Source: Chloroflexota bacterium (GTDB lineage: Bacteria > Chloroflexota > Limnocylindria > Limnocylindrales > CSP1-4). Taken from it: a stretch of 53,339 nucleotides of DNA. A program made the position numbers and the translations under genes. Location: assembly GCA_919901745.1 (NCBI GenBank), contig CAKKPP010000004.1:68479-121817 (forward strand), in the 5' to 3' direction. Below, in pieces: positions 8,445-18,195 of the stretch (positions are counted from its first letter, which is position 1; each line of letters opens with the position of its first letter). The notes under the pieces are model-generated. The model made no database searches and had not been told where the DNA came from. It saw only the letters and a program-made list of their open reading frames with translations.

Positions 8445-8737
8445 GCGCGTCTGGCTGCCCTGGCGCCCACAGGTCGGGCGGCCCTGGCGCCCACAGGTCG
8501 GGCGGCCCTGGCGCCACAGGTCGGGCGGCCCCGAACGCCGCGATTCATGACAGACGACACTGGACCGAGCACGAGGCCATGTCCCGTGGCCGTGGGATCC
8601 GGACAGCGTGCACGACGCTGCCCGCGATCCATGCCGGACGCTCGCAGGGGGACGCATCTGACAGGGTAGAACGAGGCGATGTGGGCCTGACGGTCACCTG
8701 AGTACCGTCTGGCAGAATCAGCCCGCCAGGCACTCCC
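8445..8737. other. Intergenic region between convergent cupin and MetF-like genes
   Basis: Holds the three 24-bp repeats at its left end. The rest shows no gene, RNA or clear terminator. Confidence 0.6.
8458..8528. repeat. Three tandem 24-bp repeats downstream of the cupin gene
   Basis: The unit CCCTGGCGCCCACAGGTCGG plus GCGG occurs at 8458-8481, 8482-8505 and, with one C lost, 8506-8528. It begins 13 bases after the cupin stop codon. Confidence 0.9.
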
Positions 8738-9475
8738 CTACTCGCCCAGCCGCCCACGAGCCTCGTCGAGCGTTCGCAGGTGGAGGCCCATGAGGACGAC
8801 ACCGGCATAGCCAAGCCCCCGGGCGGCCTCTCGAACCTGGCCGGCCATCGCAAACCCCTCGTCGCGGTTCCGGCCGACGGCCCCGGGATGCGGGACACCC
8901 AAGGCCACCATCCGATCCACCCATGCCGCGCTGAACGGCGGGATGAGCGCGAGGTAGAGCGGGACACCCACCTCGCCGACGGCCTCGCGGAGTCGCGCGG
9001 CGCCTGCGCCGTCCATCACCGGGCCGGTCACGAGAAACTGCGCCCCGACGGCCACTCGTCGGGCCGCCCCGGCCGCTCCCTGTGCGGTCATCCCGACCTC
9101 GATGTGCGCTGGCGACGGCAGGTCGATCAGGTGGCGCGTGACCTCCGACGCTCGCGCGGCAGCCGGATACCCGTCCACGACATCGCCCTGCACGACCAGA
9201 AAGCTGGTCACGCCGTTTCCGACCGCCCCACGGACCTCGCTCTCGATCGCCTGGCGATTACGGTCACGGGTGCTGACGACGACGGTCGGTCGTACGGATG
9301 GCGAGTCGTGGGTGATCCGCGCCGAGAACGCGTACGGGCTCACGCGGACGGCACGGAACGGGTTGTCCGTGACGAGCACCTGGCCCCAATGGATGGCGAG
9401 GTGGCTCGTGTCGGCGTACTCCGGTGGCGTCACCTCGGCGATCGTGACGAACCGGTCCGGCGACGACAGGCGCAT
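8738..9475 (-). CDS. Short methylenetetrahydrofolate reductase-like (MetF superfamily) protein
   Basis: A 245-residue protein of the MetF/PRODH-like TIM-barrel superfamily. The stretch VTDNPFRAVRVSPYA, PTVVVSTRDRNRQAIESEV, NGVTSFLVVQGD and AQFLVTGPVMDG correspond to successive beta-alpha units of MTHFR, including the conserved STRDRNR and QGD segments. It is shorter than typical MetF (about 290 residues), so NAD(P)H-dependent reduction of methylene-THF is likely but not certain; related short proteins serve as partners in folate-linked methyl transfer. It follows clpX by 28 bases on the same strand and so probably ends the tig-clpP-clpX transcript. Its product would link to the methylene-THF expected from the two GcvT-fused dehydrogenases at 29-39 kb. 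Confidence 0.78.
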   Translation of the reverse strand: MRLSSPDRFVTIAEVTPPEYADTSHLAIHWGQVLVTDNPFRAVRVSPYAFSARITHDSPSVRPTVVVSTRDRNRQAIESEVRGAVGNGVTSFLVVQGDVVDGYPAAARASEVTRHLIDLPSPAHIEVGMTAQGAAGAARRVAVGAQFLVTGPVMDGAGAARLREAVGEVGVPLYLALIPPFSAAWVDRMVALGVPHPGAVGRNRDEGFAMAGQVREAARGLGYAGVVLMGLHLRTLDEARGRLGE

Positions 9476-9503
9476 CAGTGGCCGGGTCCGGAGGGACCCG
9501 AAT

Positions 9504-10814
<1,311 letters not shown>

Positions 10815-10857
10815 CGTTGTCCTGTCCTGCCCACCCTTGGGCCCGAACGAGCCGGGC

Positions 10858-11532
10858 CTATTCCTTCGACTTCTTTGCGCTGGGCCCCTCGGACCCGCTC
10901 TTGCCGGTCTCCGCGGTTCCGCCCGCGTCGTGCGCCTGCGCGATCAGCGAGTCCCCCGAGACTGCGTAGACAGCGTCGATGATGCCATAGTCCTTTGCCT
11001 GTTCGGGCGACATGAAATGGTCCCGGTCCGTGTCGCGGGCCACATCGTCGACCTTCCGGCCCGTGTGGCGAGCGAGAATCTCGTTGTTCATCTTGACCAG
11101 CTGCTCCCATTCGCGCATCTGGATCACGGCGTCCGGGGCGTTGCCGCGGAAGCCGCCCGAGCCCTGGTGGATCATGATCCGGCTGTGCGGCAGGGCGTAG
11201 CGCTTGCCCTTTGCCCCCGCACTCAGGAGGACGGCGGCCATCGATGCGGCCATCCCGATGCAGATCGTGCTGACCGGCGCCCGCAGATACTGCATCGTGT
11301 CGTAGATGGCGAGCCCGGAATTGACGATACCGCCGGGCGAATTGATATACAGGAAGATGTCCTTCTCCGGATCCTCGGACTCCAGGAACAGGAGCTGGGC
11401 GATGATCAGGTTGGCCGTGTGGTCCTCGATCGCATCCCCGAGGAAGATGATCCGATCCCGGAGCAGCCGCGAGTAGATGTCGTACGCGCGCTCTCCGCGG
11501 CTTGAGGTCTCGATGACCATCGGGACGAGCAT
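10858..11532 (-). CDS. clpP: ATP-dependent Clp protease proteolytic subunit
   Basis: A 224-residue serine peptidase that forms the ClpP tetradecamer. The catalytic triad is visible: S97 in [11 protein letters not shown]122 in [11 protein letters not shown] and D171 in [27 protein letters not shown] forms the oxyanion region. The frame is open further upstream, but ATG at 11532 is chosen because ClpP homology begins there and GGAGGA stands 8-9 bases before it. The C-terminal tail after about residue 195 is an unusual Gly/Ser/Lys-rich extension. Third core gene of the tig-clpP-clpX operon in order tig, clpP, clpX. Confidence 0.96.
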   Translation of the reverse strand: MLVPMVIETSSRGERAYDIYSRLLRDRIIFLGDAIEDHTANLIIAQLLFLESEDPEKDIFLYINSPGGIVNSGLAIYDTMQYLRAPVSTICIGMAASMAAVLLSAGAKGKRYALPHSRIMIHQGSGGFRGNAPDAVIQMREWEQLVKMNNEILARHTGRKVDDVARDTDRDHFMSPEQAKDYGIIDAVYAVSGDSLIAQAHDAGGTAETGKSGSEGPSAKKSKE

Positions 11533-11570
11533 GGTGGGTCTTCCTCCTGCGATCTGTGAGCGGTCGCGGC

Positions 11571-13031
11571 TCAACCGGCCGGCTCGGCGTGGACGTGTGC
11601 GGGGTATCCGGGTTCCTCGCCGGACGCAGCGTCGTGGATGGCGCTGGGATCGGTCGCGCCGATGGCCGCGTTCGCCTCCGCAGCCGGACTGTCGAGCGCT
11701 GCGCCCGGCTGGTCCTCGAGGTGCGGCAGGGCCGGGTGCTCGGGGTGCGCGGCGAGCCAATCGGTGACGAGCTTCTCGACGAGCTGGCTGCGCCGGAGCG
11801 TGCTGCGGATGAAGTTGCGACCGCGCTCCGATTCGAAATAGGCCAGCAGCTTCTTCTCGCCGGCGTAGCGCTGGCGGGCACGGGCGACCTCGGCTTCGAT
11901 GTGGTCGTCGGCCACCACAACGGCTTCGAGCTCGGCGATCTTGCCGAGCACGAGCAGGACCTTGACGCGGTGCTCGGCCCCCGGCCGGAACTCGGAATGC
12001 AGGTCGTCCTCAGTCTTGCCCACCACCTTCAGGTAGGCCTCCTCGGCAATCCCCTGCCTGGCGATCGTCGCGCGGAACTCGTCGTGCATGACCTCGACCT
12101 CCTGATCGATCAGGATGTCGGGCAGGTCGAGCGTGGCGTTGGCGACGGCGTACTCGATGATCCGGTCGGAGAACGCGTGGCGTGCCTTGTCGAGGGCGTT
12201 GCCCTCGAGACGTGCCTGGACTTCGACGCGGAGCGCCGCGAGGTCGCCGAACTCGCCCATCGAGCGTGCGAATTCGTCGTCTGCGTCGGGCAGGATCTTT
12301 TCGCGGAGCTCGCGCAGTGTCACCGCGAAGTGGGCCAGCTGCCCGGCCAGTGCTGCCTCCCCGTAATCGTCCGGAAAGGTAATGTCGAACGCGGTCTCGT
12401 CGCCGACCGACAGCCCAAGCAGGTGGGCCTCGAAACCGGGGATGAGCCGCTCATCGCCGATGATCAGGGGCATCCGCTCGGACGAGCCGCCTTCGAACGG
12501 CGTGCCGTCATGGGTTCCCTCGAAGCCGATGACCGCGTAATCGCCGTTGGCCGCTCCCCGACCTTCGACGGGAGCCAGCGTCGCGTTCTGGTCGCGCAGC
12601 TCTTCGATGACCTTGTCCACCTTCGCGTCGTCGATCGTCTCGATCTCGGGTGCGAACGGAAAGCCGCGGTAGTCGCCGAGGGTCACCTCCGGCCGCACCT
12701 GGACGGTCGCCTTGAAGATGACCGACTTGCCCTCTTCGGCCTGGATGATCTCGACGTCGGCGTTGGTGAGCGGCAGGATCCGTTGCTCGATGAGTGCCTC
12801 GCGATAGGCGTCCTGGACGAGGTGATCGACCGCATCGTCGAGGACCGCCCCGGGACCGAGCGTCCGCTCCAGCACGTTGCGGGGGGCCTTTCCGGGACGG
12901 AACCCGGGGATCTTGGTGCGTCGAGCGAGGTGCACGACCGCATGGTTCAGCGCTCGTTGGAGCCGATCGGCCGGGAGCTCGATCTCGAGCAGGATCGTGC
13001 TCCTGGGGGCCGGGGTGGTGGTGACGTTCAT
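11571..13031 (-). CDS. tig: Trigger factor (ribosome-associated chaperone and peptidyl-prolyl isomerase)
   Basis: A 486-residue trigger factor. The ribosome-binding N-domain carries the signature [20 protein letters not shown] (about 39-58); the FKBP-type PPIase domain lies around 155-245 ([38 protein letters not shown]); the helical C-domain follows to about 430. A C-terminal tail of about 50 residues rich in Ala, Pro, Glu and His extends beyond the usual end. The ATG has no Shine-Dalgarno sequence; TATACT lies 8 bases upstream, so the transcript is probably leaderless. It heads the tig-clpP-clpX-MetF-like operon, with a tRNA-Leu gene just upstream. Confidence 0.95.
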   Translation of the reverse strand: MNVTTTPAPRSTILLEIELPADRLQRALNHAVVHLARRTKIPGFRPGKAPRNVLERTLGPGAVLDDAVDHLVQDAYREALIEQRILPLTNADVEIIQAEEGKSVIFKATVQVRPEVTLGDYRGFPFAPEIETIDDAKVDKVIEELRDQNATLAPVEGRGAANGDYAVIGFEGTHDGTPFEGGSSERMPLIIGDERLIPGFEAHLLGLSVGDETAFDITFPDDYGEAALAGQLAHFAVTLRELREKILPDADDEFARSMGEFGDLAALRVEVQARLEGNALDKARHAFSDRIIEYAVANATLDLPDILIDQEVEVMHDEFRATIARQGIAEEAYLKVVGKTEDDLHSEFRPGAEHRVKVLLVLGKIAELEAVVVADDHIEAEVARARQRYAGEKKLLAYFESERGRNFIRSTLRRSQLVEKLVTDWLAAHPEHPALPHLEDQPGAALDSPAAEANAAIGATDPSAIHDAASGEEPGYPAHVHAEPAG

Positions 13032-13039
13032 CGTGGCGC

Positions 13040-13045
13040 AGTATA
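13040..13045 (-). promoter_or_regulatory. Leaderless-type -10 box for tig
   Basis: TATACT on the minus strand ends 8 bases before the tig ATG, with no ribosome binding site between. No clear -35 hexamer is visible. Confidence 0.5.
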
Positions 13046-13086
13046 GGGCGGCCCGCCCGCGCCGGCCGGATCGACCGGGGACGCGA

Positions 13087-13174
13087 TGGTGGGCAAGAAG
13101 GGACTCGAACCCTTACGCCGCTCACGCGGCACCGGCTCCTAAGGCCGGCGCGTCTGCCGTTTCGCCACTCGCCC
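13087..13174 (-). tRNA. tRNA-Leu (anticodon TAG), CCA encoded
   Basis: On the minus strand the acceptor arms GGGCGAG (13174-13168) and CTTGCCC (13097-13091) pair with one G-T. The D arm is GTGGCGAAACGGCAGAC-like, the anticodon stem CCGGC/GCCGG holds the loop CTTAGGA (anticodon TAG reading CUA). A long variable arm (GCCGCGTGAGCGGC) marks a type II tRNA, and the T arm is AAGGGTTCGAGTCCCTT. Discriminator A (13090) and CCA (13089-13087) are encoded. Without CCA the gene is 13090-13174. Confidence 0.95.
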
Positions 13175-13193
13175 GCCGCCTAGGGTAGCGCGA

Positions 13194-13739
13194 TCAACCG
13201 TCGTTGGACCCCATCCGGCGGCGTCGTTCGCGCGCCTTCGCGAGCGCGTCGGCAAATCCGGGACCGTCCGGATCGAACAGCTTCTCGGCGAGCTGCCGCC
13301 CCGCCCGGGCGGAGGCCGGTCGCACGAGGTTGGCCAGCACGCTTGCCGCGGTGGCACCCAGGTCGCTCTCGCGACGAGCTTCGGCGTGGTCCTCGAGGTA
13401 GCGGGCGAACTCGCGCTCGATCGTGCCGCGCACGCGCTCGCCATCGGTGCCCAGGCTGCGCAGGACGGCATCCACCTCCGCCGGAAGCATGGACCTGGGC
13501 AGCGCGTCGCCGGCGCCAAACACGGCCCGCTTCACGCGACGTAGCACTCGACCTGGCCCGCCGAGGAGCAGGAATGCGGCACCCGCGGCGGCCCCGGCGG
13601 TCTGGGCCGGTGCGCGCCGAATCCGGGCGGGAACGTCGACGGCCGCGCGTCCTGCCGCCTCGAGCCGCACGAGCTCCTCCGTGAGCTCGGCTCGACGCGC
13701 TAGGACTTCGGCCCGAGCGGCGTCTGTGCGCGCACCCAC
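13194..13739 (-). CDS. DUF3618-like hypothetical protein
   Basis: A 181-residue protein with N-terminal ARTDAARAEVLARRAELTEELVRLE, resembling the DUF3618 motif (short amphipathic helix before a hydrophobic segment), then the Ala/Gly-rich hydrophobic AGAAAGAAFLLLGGPG (about 48-63) and a charged helical C-terminal half. The GTG start lies inside the end of the upstream membrane protein gene (40-bp overlap), implying translational coupling. DUF3618 and YqjE/holin-like proteins often neighbour each other. Function unknown; family assignment is by pattern and tentative. Confidence 0.65.
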   Translation of the reverse strand: MGARTDAARAEVLARRAELTEELVRLEAAGRAAVDVPARIRRAPAQTAGAAAGAAFLLLGGPGRVLRRVKRAVFGAGDALPRSMLPAEVDAVLRSLGTDGERVRGTIEREFARYLEDHAEARRESDLGATAASVLANLVRPASARAGRQLAEKLFDPDGPGFADALAKARERRRRMGSNDG

Positions 13740-14311
13740 TCGATGGTCTCCTTCGTTGTCTCGATCGTCCCGCTCGGCCAGAAGCGGGCCTTCAGCTTGT
13801 CCACCTGGATCCCGCGGCGCACCACCACGATCGCCGAGATGACGGGCCAGGCGAGAAGCCCGCCGGTGACCCCGAGGGCCGCCGCAAGTTGGGTCCCTGC
13901 TCCGAGCGCCGCGAGGAGGACGGCCGTGACGATGCCGAGGGCGACCGCGCTGAGCCAGGCCGCGGTCACGGCCCGTCCCGGCACGCCGAGGGCGACAAGC
14001 ACGACGTTGACGGCCAGAGCCACGAGCAGGAGGGTCCCGTGCAGGACGCCCCAGCCAAGCGACCCGAACAGCCAGTCACCGAGGAACAGAAACAGGCCGA
14101 TCGGAAGGAGGAATCCCATGACGAGCAGGGCGCCGAATGCAATGCCCGCGAGGATGGCCACCTGGGTGACCGCGCCCATGATCTCGCCGGCTTCCGCCCT
14201 GGCGAGCTCGACATGAGCGCCCACGAGGCGCATCACCGCGCCCTTCAGCGCACCGAGCTGGGCGCGAATGCCCAACGGCGCAGGCGGCGGATCGGCCGTC
14301 GAGTGGTCCAG
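13700..14311 (-). CDS. Membrane protein of the YqjE / phage-holin superfamily III type
   Basis: About 203 residues. LGALKGAVMRLVGAHVELARAEAGEIMG is the amphipathic lead typical of the family, followed by at least four hydrophobic spans (VAILAGIAFGALLVMGFLLPIGLF; WGVLHGTLLLVALAVNVVLVAL; AAWLSAVALGIVTAVLLAALGAG; GVTGGLLAWPVISAIVVV), two more than usual. The start is uncertain: the nearest ATG (14236) lies inside the family homology, while CTG at 14311 is preceded by GGGAGAGGG and by a -10 box TATCAT at 14360-14355. Despite the family name it is chromosomal and not part of a prophage. Confidence 0.7.
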   Translation of the reverse strand: MDHSTADPPPAPLGIRAQLGALKGAVMRLVGAHVELARAEAGEIMGAVTQVAILAGIAFGALLVMGFLLPIGLFLFLGDWLFGSLGWGVLHGTLLLVALAVNVVLVALGVPGRAVTAAWLSAVALGIVTAVLLAALGAGTQLAAALGVTGGLLAWPVISAIVVVRRGIQVDKLKARFWPSGTIETTKETIEWVRAQTPLGPKS

Positions 14312-14354
14312 GTTCCCTCTCCCGTGTGCCGACGGTGACTCCGTGGGTTCGGGA

Positions 14355-14360
14355 ATGATA
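14355..14360 (-). promoter_or_regulatory. -10 box of the YqjE-like/DUF3618-like gene pair
   Basis: TATCAT on the minus strand would start transcription near 14348, about 36 bases before the candidate CTG start. Confidence 0.4.
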
Positions 14361-14427
14361 CCAGCGGGATTCCCCACGTCGGCTCGCCGTCGCCCTGGCC
14401 ATCGCGACGCCCGACGGCGGTCGTCGG

Positions 14428-15087
14428 TCAGGCTGCGCCTCGAAAGCCGCCGAGGCCGAGCTGGTCCGCGGCATCGAAGAAGCCGTAGGTTCGGCGGAAT
14501 GCCGGGTCCAGCGGTCGTGCGGTTCGCTCCCGTGCCAGCCGCCACAGGGACGTCTCCAGCTCGGCGATCCGGTCGGCGAGCTCGGCCGGGCCTCGCGGCG
14601 TGGGGATGTCGGCGTAAGTCCGCCGTGACCCCGGGAACCGTGCGGCGGGCGCCGGGAGACGCGGCAACGTGGCCAGCACCACGCGGGCGTGTGCCAGGGC
14701 GGCCAGTTGCCAGGACCGCACGCGCTCAATCCTGATCGGGGCGTTGGGTGTCCCTCCGAGGCCCAGGCGCACCCTGGCCTCGACGAGCGCCTCCTCACGG
14801 GCCGCGCGTCGATCCGCATCCGTGGTGGGCTCCTCCACCCGGAAGGAGGCAACCTGGGCGAGGAGATAGCGCAACTCGTCGATGCCGGCCATATCGCTGC
14901 GCAGCGCACCCTGGAACCCGGCCTGGATGTCCTGGAGGTGGGGCATTGTGGTCGTGGTCAGGTAATCGACCGCCGGACCTGGAAGGGTGCCGTCGGCGGC
15001 AACCACGTCCAGAAGCTGGCGCGTTCGACGTACCAGCTCGAGGAGTCGATCGAGGTCGGAGAATCCGCTTCGCTCGAGATCCGTCAT
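14428..15087 (-). CDS. Hypothetical helical protein
   Basis: A 219-residue protein of unrecognised family. It is largely predicted helical, Arg/Leu/Glu-rich, without signal peptide or membrane span; LDRLLELVRRTRQLLDVV near the N-terminus and LADRIAELETSLWRLARERTARP near the C-terminus could form coiled coils. The open frame extends 38 codons further upstream, but ATG at 15087 begins the part with coherent composition. It stands alone between the membrane-protein pair and the divergent cinA gene. Confidence 0.6.
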   Translation of the reverse strand: MTDLERSGFSDLDRLLELVRRTRQLLDVVAADGTLPGPAVDYLTTTTMPHLQDIQAGFQGALRSDMAGIDELRYLLAQVASFRVEEPTTDADRRAAREEALVEARVRLGLGGTPNAPIRIERVRSWQLAALAHARVVLATLPRLPAPAARFPGSRRTYADIPTPRGPAELADRIAELETSLWRLARERTARPLDPAFRRTYGFFDAADQLGLGGFRGAA

Positions 15088-15251
15088 GGCCGCATCCCAC
15101 TTGCCTGTCGGGCACCGTCCGGGACGTTCCCGGATCGCCCACGATCCACTTTGCTCCGGGGCTGGGTCGACGACCAGCGGGCGATGGTCGGCCGGCCCCA
15201 TGTCCGATGGTACCGGACGCTGCGGGCGGACTTTGTGCGGAACGGCTGCAG

Positions 15252-15257
15252 TACGCT
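15252..15257 (+). promoter_or_regulatory. Leaderless-type -10 box for cinA
   Basis: TACGCT ends 6 bases before the cinA ATG at 15264; no ribosome binding site is present. Confidence 0.45.
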
Positions 15258-15263
15258 GCGTCC

Positions 15264-16508
15264 ATGAGCGATCCGTCTCCCGCTCGCGCGCTCGCGACGG
15301 CCGAGATCCTGAGCATCGGCTCCGAGCTGCTGGTCGGCGAGACGCGCGATACCAACAGCGGCGATGTTGCCGCGGCGCTCGCGGACCAGGGGGTGGCCGT
15401 TCGACGGATCCAGGCCCTGCCGGACGAGTTGACGATGGTCTGTGCGGCGTTCGTCCAGGCGATGTCCACGGTCGACCTGGTGGTTTCGACGGGGGGCCTG
15501 GGCCCCACGCCGGACGACCTGACTCGCGAGGCCATCGCGACCGCGCTCGGCGAGGTGCCGGTCATCGACCCCACACTCGAAACCTGGCTCCGCGGCCGCT
15601 GGACCCGGCGCCGGCTTCCGTTCCCCGCGATCAACCTCAAACAGGCCTGGCTGATCCCCTCCGCCGTCGCGATTCCAAATGAGAACGGGACGGCGCCGGG
15701 ATGGTGGGTCGACCGGGGGTCCGGCCCGATCGTCGTCGCCCTGCCCGGGCCACCGAGGGAAATGCGCCCGATGTGGGAGGGCTGGGTCCTGCCACGCCTC
15801 GCGACGGAGGGCCTGGGCGTTCCCCGTGACGTGCGCACGCTCCGGCTCAGCGGGATCGGCGAATCGCAACTGGCCGATCGGCTCGGCGACGACATCCTTC
15901 GATCGAACAACCCGATGGTCGCCACGTACGCGCGCTCCGACGCCGTCGACGTTCGTATCTCGGCCGTCGACGAACCCGGTCGGGGGGCCGCGTCGCCCGC
16001 TGATCCGGGCAGCCAGCCGCGCGCCGCGGCCGAGCTGGCGGACGAGGCCGAGGCTCGAATCATGGCCGTGGCCGGCAACCACGTGTGGGCTCGCGGCGCC
16101 ACGACCTGGCCGATGGCCATCGACGCAGCCCTCGCCGGCCGCGGTTGGACCCTGGCAATCGTCGAAACCGGCGCCGGCGGAAGTGTCGCCGGCCTGCTGG
16201 GAACCCTCGACGGGCTGGCCGTGGCCGAGGTTCGGTCCAAACGCAGCAGGGGGCTGGCGACGCGGGCGCACATGATCAGGATCGCCCGCGAGCAAGCGGC
16301 AACCGCCGGCGCGGACGTTGGGTTGGCCGTGGAGGCCGTCGAGCAGCGTGGCGATCTCCGGGTGACGATCGGCGTCGCCGCGCCGGACGGCGACCATGTC
16401 GAGCGCCGTACCGCCTTTCTGAGCGGCGACCAGGGCCGCGCACGGGTGGCGGTCGCGGCTGCCGATGTGCTCCTCGCGGTGCTGCGCCGATCGGCGCCGA
16501 TCGGCTAG
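15264..16508 (+). CDS. cinA: CinA-like protein with degenerate C-terminal domain
   Basis: A 414-residue two-domain protein. The N-terminal MoaB/MogA-like (COG1058) domain begins AEILSIGSELLVGETRDTNS and contains VVSTGGLGPTPDDLTREAIA and VALPGPPREMRPMWE, the motifs of the ADP-ribose/NMN-handling domain. The C-terminal domain aligns with PncC (nicotinamide mononucleotide deamidase), but where active PncC has AESCTGG this protein has VETGAGG, and the following conserved segment with the active-site Tyr/Lys is not recognisable. Pyridine-nucleotide recycling by the C-terminal half is therefore doubtful. The open frame extends upstream; ATG at 15264 matches the family start. It shares its stop tetranucleotide CTAG with the convergent crp-like gene. 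Confidence 0.88.
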   Translation: MSDPSPARALATAEILSIGSELLVGETRDTNSGDVAAALADQGVAVRRIQALPDELTMVCAAFVQAMSTVDLVVSTGGLGPTPDDLTREAIATALGEVPVIDPTLETWLRGRWTRRRLPFPAINLKQAWLIPSAVAIPNENGTAPGWWVDRGSGPIVVALPGPPREMRPMWEGWVLPRLATEGLGVPRDVRTLRLSGIGESQLADRLGDDILRSNNPMVATYARSDAVDVRISAVDEPGRGAASPADPGSQPRAAAELADEAEARIMAVAGNHVWARGATTWPMAIDAALAGRGWTLAIVETGAGGSVAGLLGTLDGLAVAEVRSKRSRGLATRAHMIRIAREQAATAGADVGLAVEAVEQRGDLRVTIGVAAPDGDHVERRTAFLSGDQGRARVAVAAADVLLAVLRRSAPIG

Positions 16509-17200
16509 CGACGCGAGAACCGGATCAGACGTTCGAGATCCATGACCACGACCGCGTCACGATCGAGGCGGATCAGGCCATCGTCGGCAAACTGACCCAA
16601 CAGCTTGTTCACGCTCTGCCGCGTGCACCCCACCATCGCGGCCAGGTCGCTCTGGGTCAACGGCAGGTCCAGGCGAAGCGCGCCATCGGCGAGTCGGGTT
16701 CCGCCTTCCCCCGCCAGGTACGCCAGGCGCGCGGCGAGGCGTCCCGCGATGTCAAGGAAGTGCAGCTCTTCCACGTGAATCGTCAGGCGACGAAGTTCCT
16801 TTGCCACGCCGACCAGCAGCGCGTCCCGGATGGACGCCTCGGCCAGAAGCGCGCGGAACCGATCGCGCGCCAGCACGAGCATTCGTGATGGCTCCATTGC
16901 CACCGCCGTCGCGGAGCGTGGCGCACCGTCGAGGAGTGCCAGTTCGCCGAAGAACTCGCCCACCTGGAGCGTGGCAAGGATGGCTTCCTCGCCTGCCTCC
17001 GATGGCAGGCTGATCTTGACCACGCCCGATTCGACGATGAACAGCGCGTTGCCGGGGTCGCCCTGGTGGAAGATGACCTCGCCTCGCCGGAACCGACGGG
17101 CCACCAGGCTGTTGGCCACGTCGCCCAGGGCGGCCGGGGCCAGTCCCGCAAAGAGGGGCACCGTGGCGAGCGTCTCGGCATGGGAAAGACTGTCCGGCAT
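16505..17200 (-). CDS. CRP/FNR-family cyclic-nucleotide-responsive transcription factor
   Basis: A 231-residue regulator. The cyclic-nucleotide-binding beta roll (about 14-125) contains GEVIFHQGDPGNALFIVESG and the phosphate-binding cassette FGELALLDGAPRSATAVA, with the E-L and R-S residues that contact cAMP in Crp. The dimerisation helix ends FLDIAGRLAARLAYLA as in E. coli Crp. The C-terminal winged helix is LTQSDLAAMVGCTRQSVNKLLGQF; at the DNA-reading positions Arg is kept but the E. coli Glu is Gln, so the operator may differ from TGTGA. ATG at 17200 is chosen over an upstream GTG at 17218 because TACGAT lies 6 bases before it. A class III cyclase is encoded 1 kb away. Confidence 0.9.
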   Translation of the reverse strand: MPDSLSHAETLATVPLFAGLAPAALGDVANSLVARRFRRGEVIFHQGDPGNALFIVESGVVKISLPSEAGEEAILATLQVGEFFGELALLDGAPRSATAVAMEPSRMLVLARDRFRALLAEASIRDALLVGVAKELRRLTIHVEELHFLDIAGRLAARLAYLAGEGGTRLADGALRLDLPLTQSDLAAMVGCTRQSVNKLLGQFADDGLIRLDRDAVVVMDLERLIRFSRR

Positions 17201-17206
17201 GACCGC

Positions 17207-17212
17207 ATCGTA
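17207..17212 (-). promoter_or_regulatory. Leaderless-type -10 box for the CRP-family gene
   Basis: TACGAT on the minus strand ends 6 bases before the ATG at 17200; no ribosome binding site is present. Confidence 0.45.
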
Positions 17213-17376
17213 GGCCACGCGAGCGCCTGACGATGTGCCACTCGGAAGTTTGCCAGGCGGTCGAACTCAAGGAGTTGTCAATTCTCCGACACCTATCGCG
17301 TCGCCTGCTGGCTCTGGGGTGACCACGGGGAGCGGCACGATGCGCTCGTGGACGGTTTCGGGCGCCGGGGGATTCG

Positions 17377-18195
17377 ATGCGCCTGACCGTACTCGGCACC
17401 GGTACGGCCCGACCAACGGCGGGCACGGCAACATCCGGTCTCCTCGTCAGATCCGGGGCGACCGCGGTGCTGCTCGACTGCGGGACGGGAATTGCCGCTC
17501 GGCTCGACCACCACCTGCCCGCGGATGCGCTGACCGCCGTGGTCCTCACCCACCTCCACGCCGACCATGCCCTCGACCTCGCTGCCCTCCGCTACCGGTT
17601 CCCGTGGGCGGACGGATCACCCCGCCGGATCCCGCTGCACCTTCCGGCAGGAGGTCGAGCGGCCGTCGTCGCGATGTCGACCGCCATCGCGGAACGACCG
17701 GGCTTCATCGAGGAGGCCTTCGAGATCAACGAGTTCGCCGCGGAAGACGAGATCCAGGTCGGCGAGCTGATCGTGCGGACGGCGCCGGCCCAGCACTACG
17801 TCACTGCCGCGTCGATCGTCGTGACCAACCCCGCGGGGCGCCGGCTCGTGTACGCCGGGGACACCGGTCCCACCGAGCGCCTGGTTGACCTCGCCCGTGA
17901 CGCAGATCTCTTCATGGTCGAGGCCACGTTGCTGACGGCCGACGAGGACGATGCGGTGCGCGGTCACCTCACCGCGGACGAGGCGATCGAGATCGCCGGT
18001 CGCGCTCGTGCCGACCGCACCCTCCTCGTCCACTACCCTGCCGAGCGACGTGCGGCGCTCGTGGCCGCCTGCGCCGCCGATGGTCGGGGCATCGAAGTCG
18101 CCCTCGAGGGCATAACCGTGATCGTGAACGGGTCGGGTGCCGACGGTGGCGCGAACCCGGGGCGCGGGAGGCCGGCCCTCGTGGTCCGTCGCTAG
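17377..18195 (+). CDS. Metallo-beta-lactamase-fold hydrolase (RNase Z-like)
   Basis: A 272-residue MBL-fold protein. It opens MRLTVLGTGTARPTAGT, as in RNase Z and the phosphonate/arylsulfatase-like branch, and has the zinc motif THLHADHALDL (about 60-70), a further His in APAQHY, the Asp-bearing LVYAGDTGPTERLV and a final His in RTLLVHYP. It lacks an evident RNase Z exosite, so tRNA 3' processing is possible but another phosphodiesterase activity is as likely. GGGGGAT precedes the ATG. Its TAG stop shares the CTAG with the convergent cyclase gene. Confidence 0.82.
   Translation: MRLTVLGTGTARPTAGTATSGLLVRSGATAVLLDCGTGIAARLDHHLPADALTAVVLTHLHADHALDLAALRYRFPWADGSPRRIPLHLPAGGRAAVVAMSTAIAERPGFIEEAFEINEFAAEDEIQVGELIVRTAPAQHYVTAASIVVTNPAGRRLVYAGDTGPTERLVDLARDADLFMVEATLLTADEDDAVRGHLTADEAIEIAGRARADRTLLVHYPAERRAALVAACAADGRGIEVALEGITVIVNGSGADGGANPGRGRPALVVRR

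Noticed and set aside
11533..11760. 76-residue N-terminal extension of ClpP
   Set aside because: It overlaps the tig coding region, is Arg-rich, and lies before a strong ribosome binding site and the canonical ClpP start.
13700..14311. Holin-like protein as evidence of a prophage
   Set aside because: Superfamily III holin-like (YqjE) proteins are common chromosomal membrane proteins, and no lysin, capsid, integrase or terminase lies nearby.
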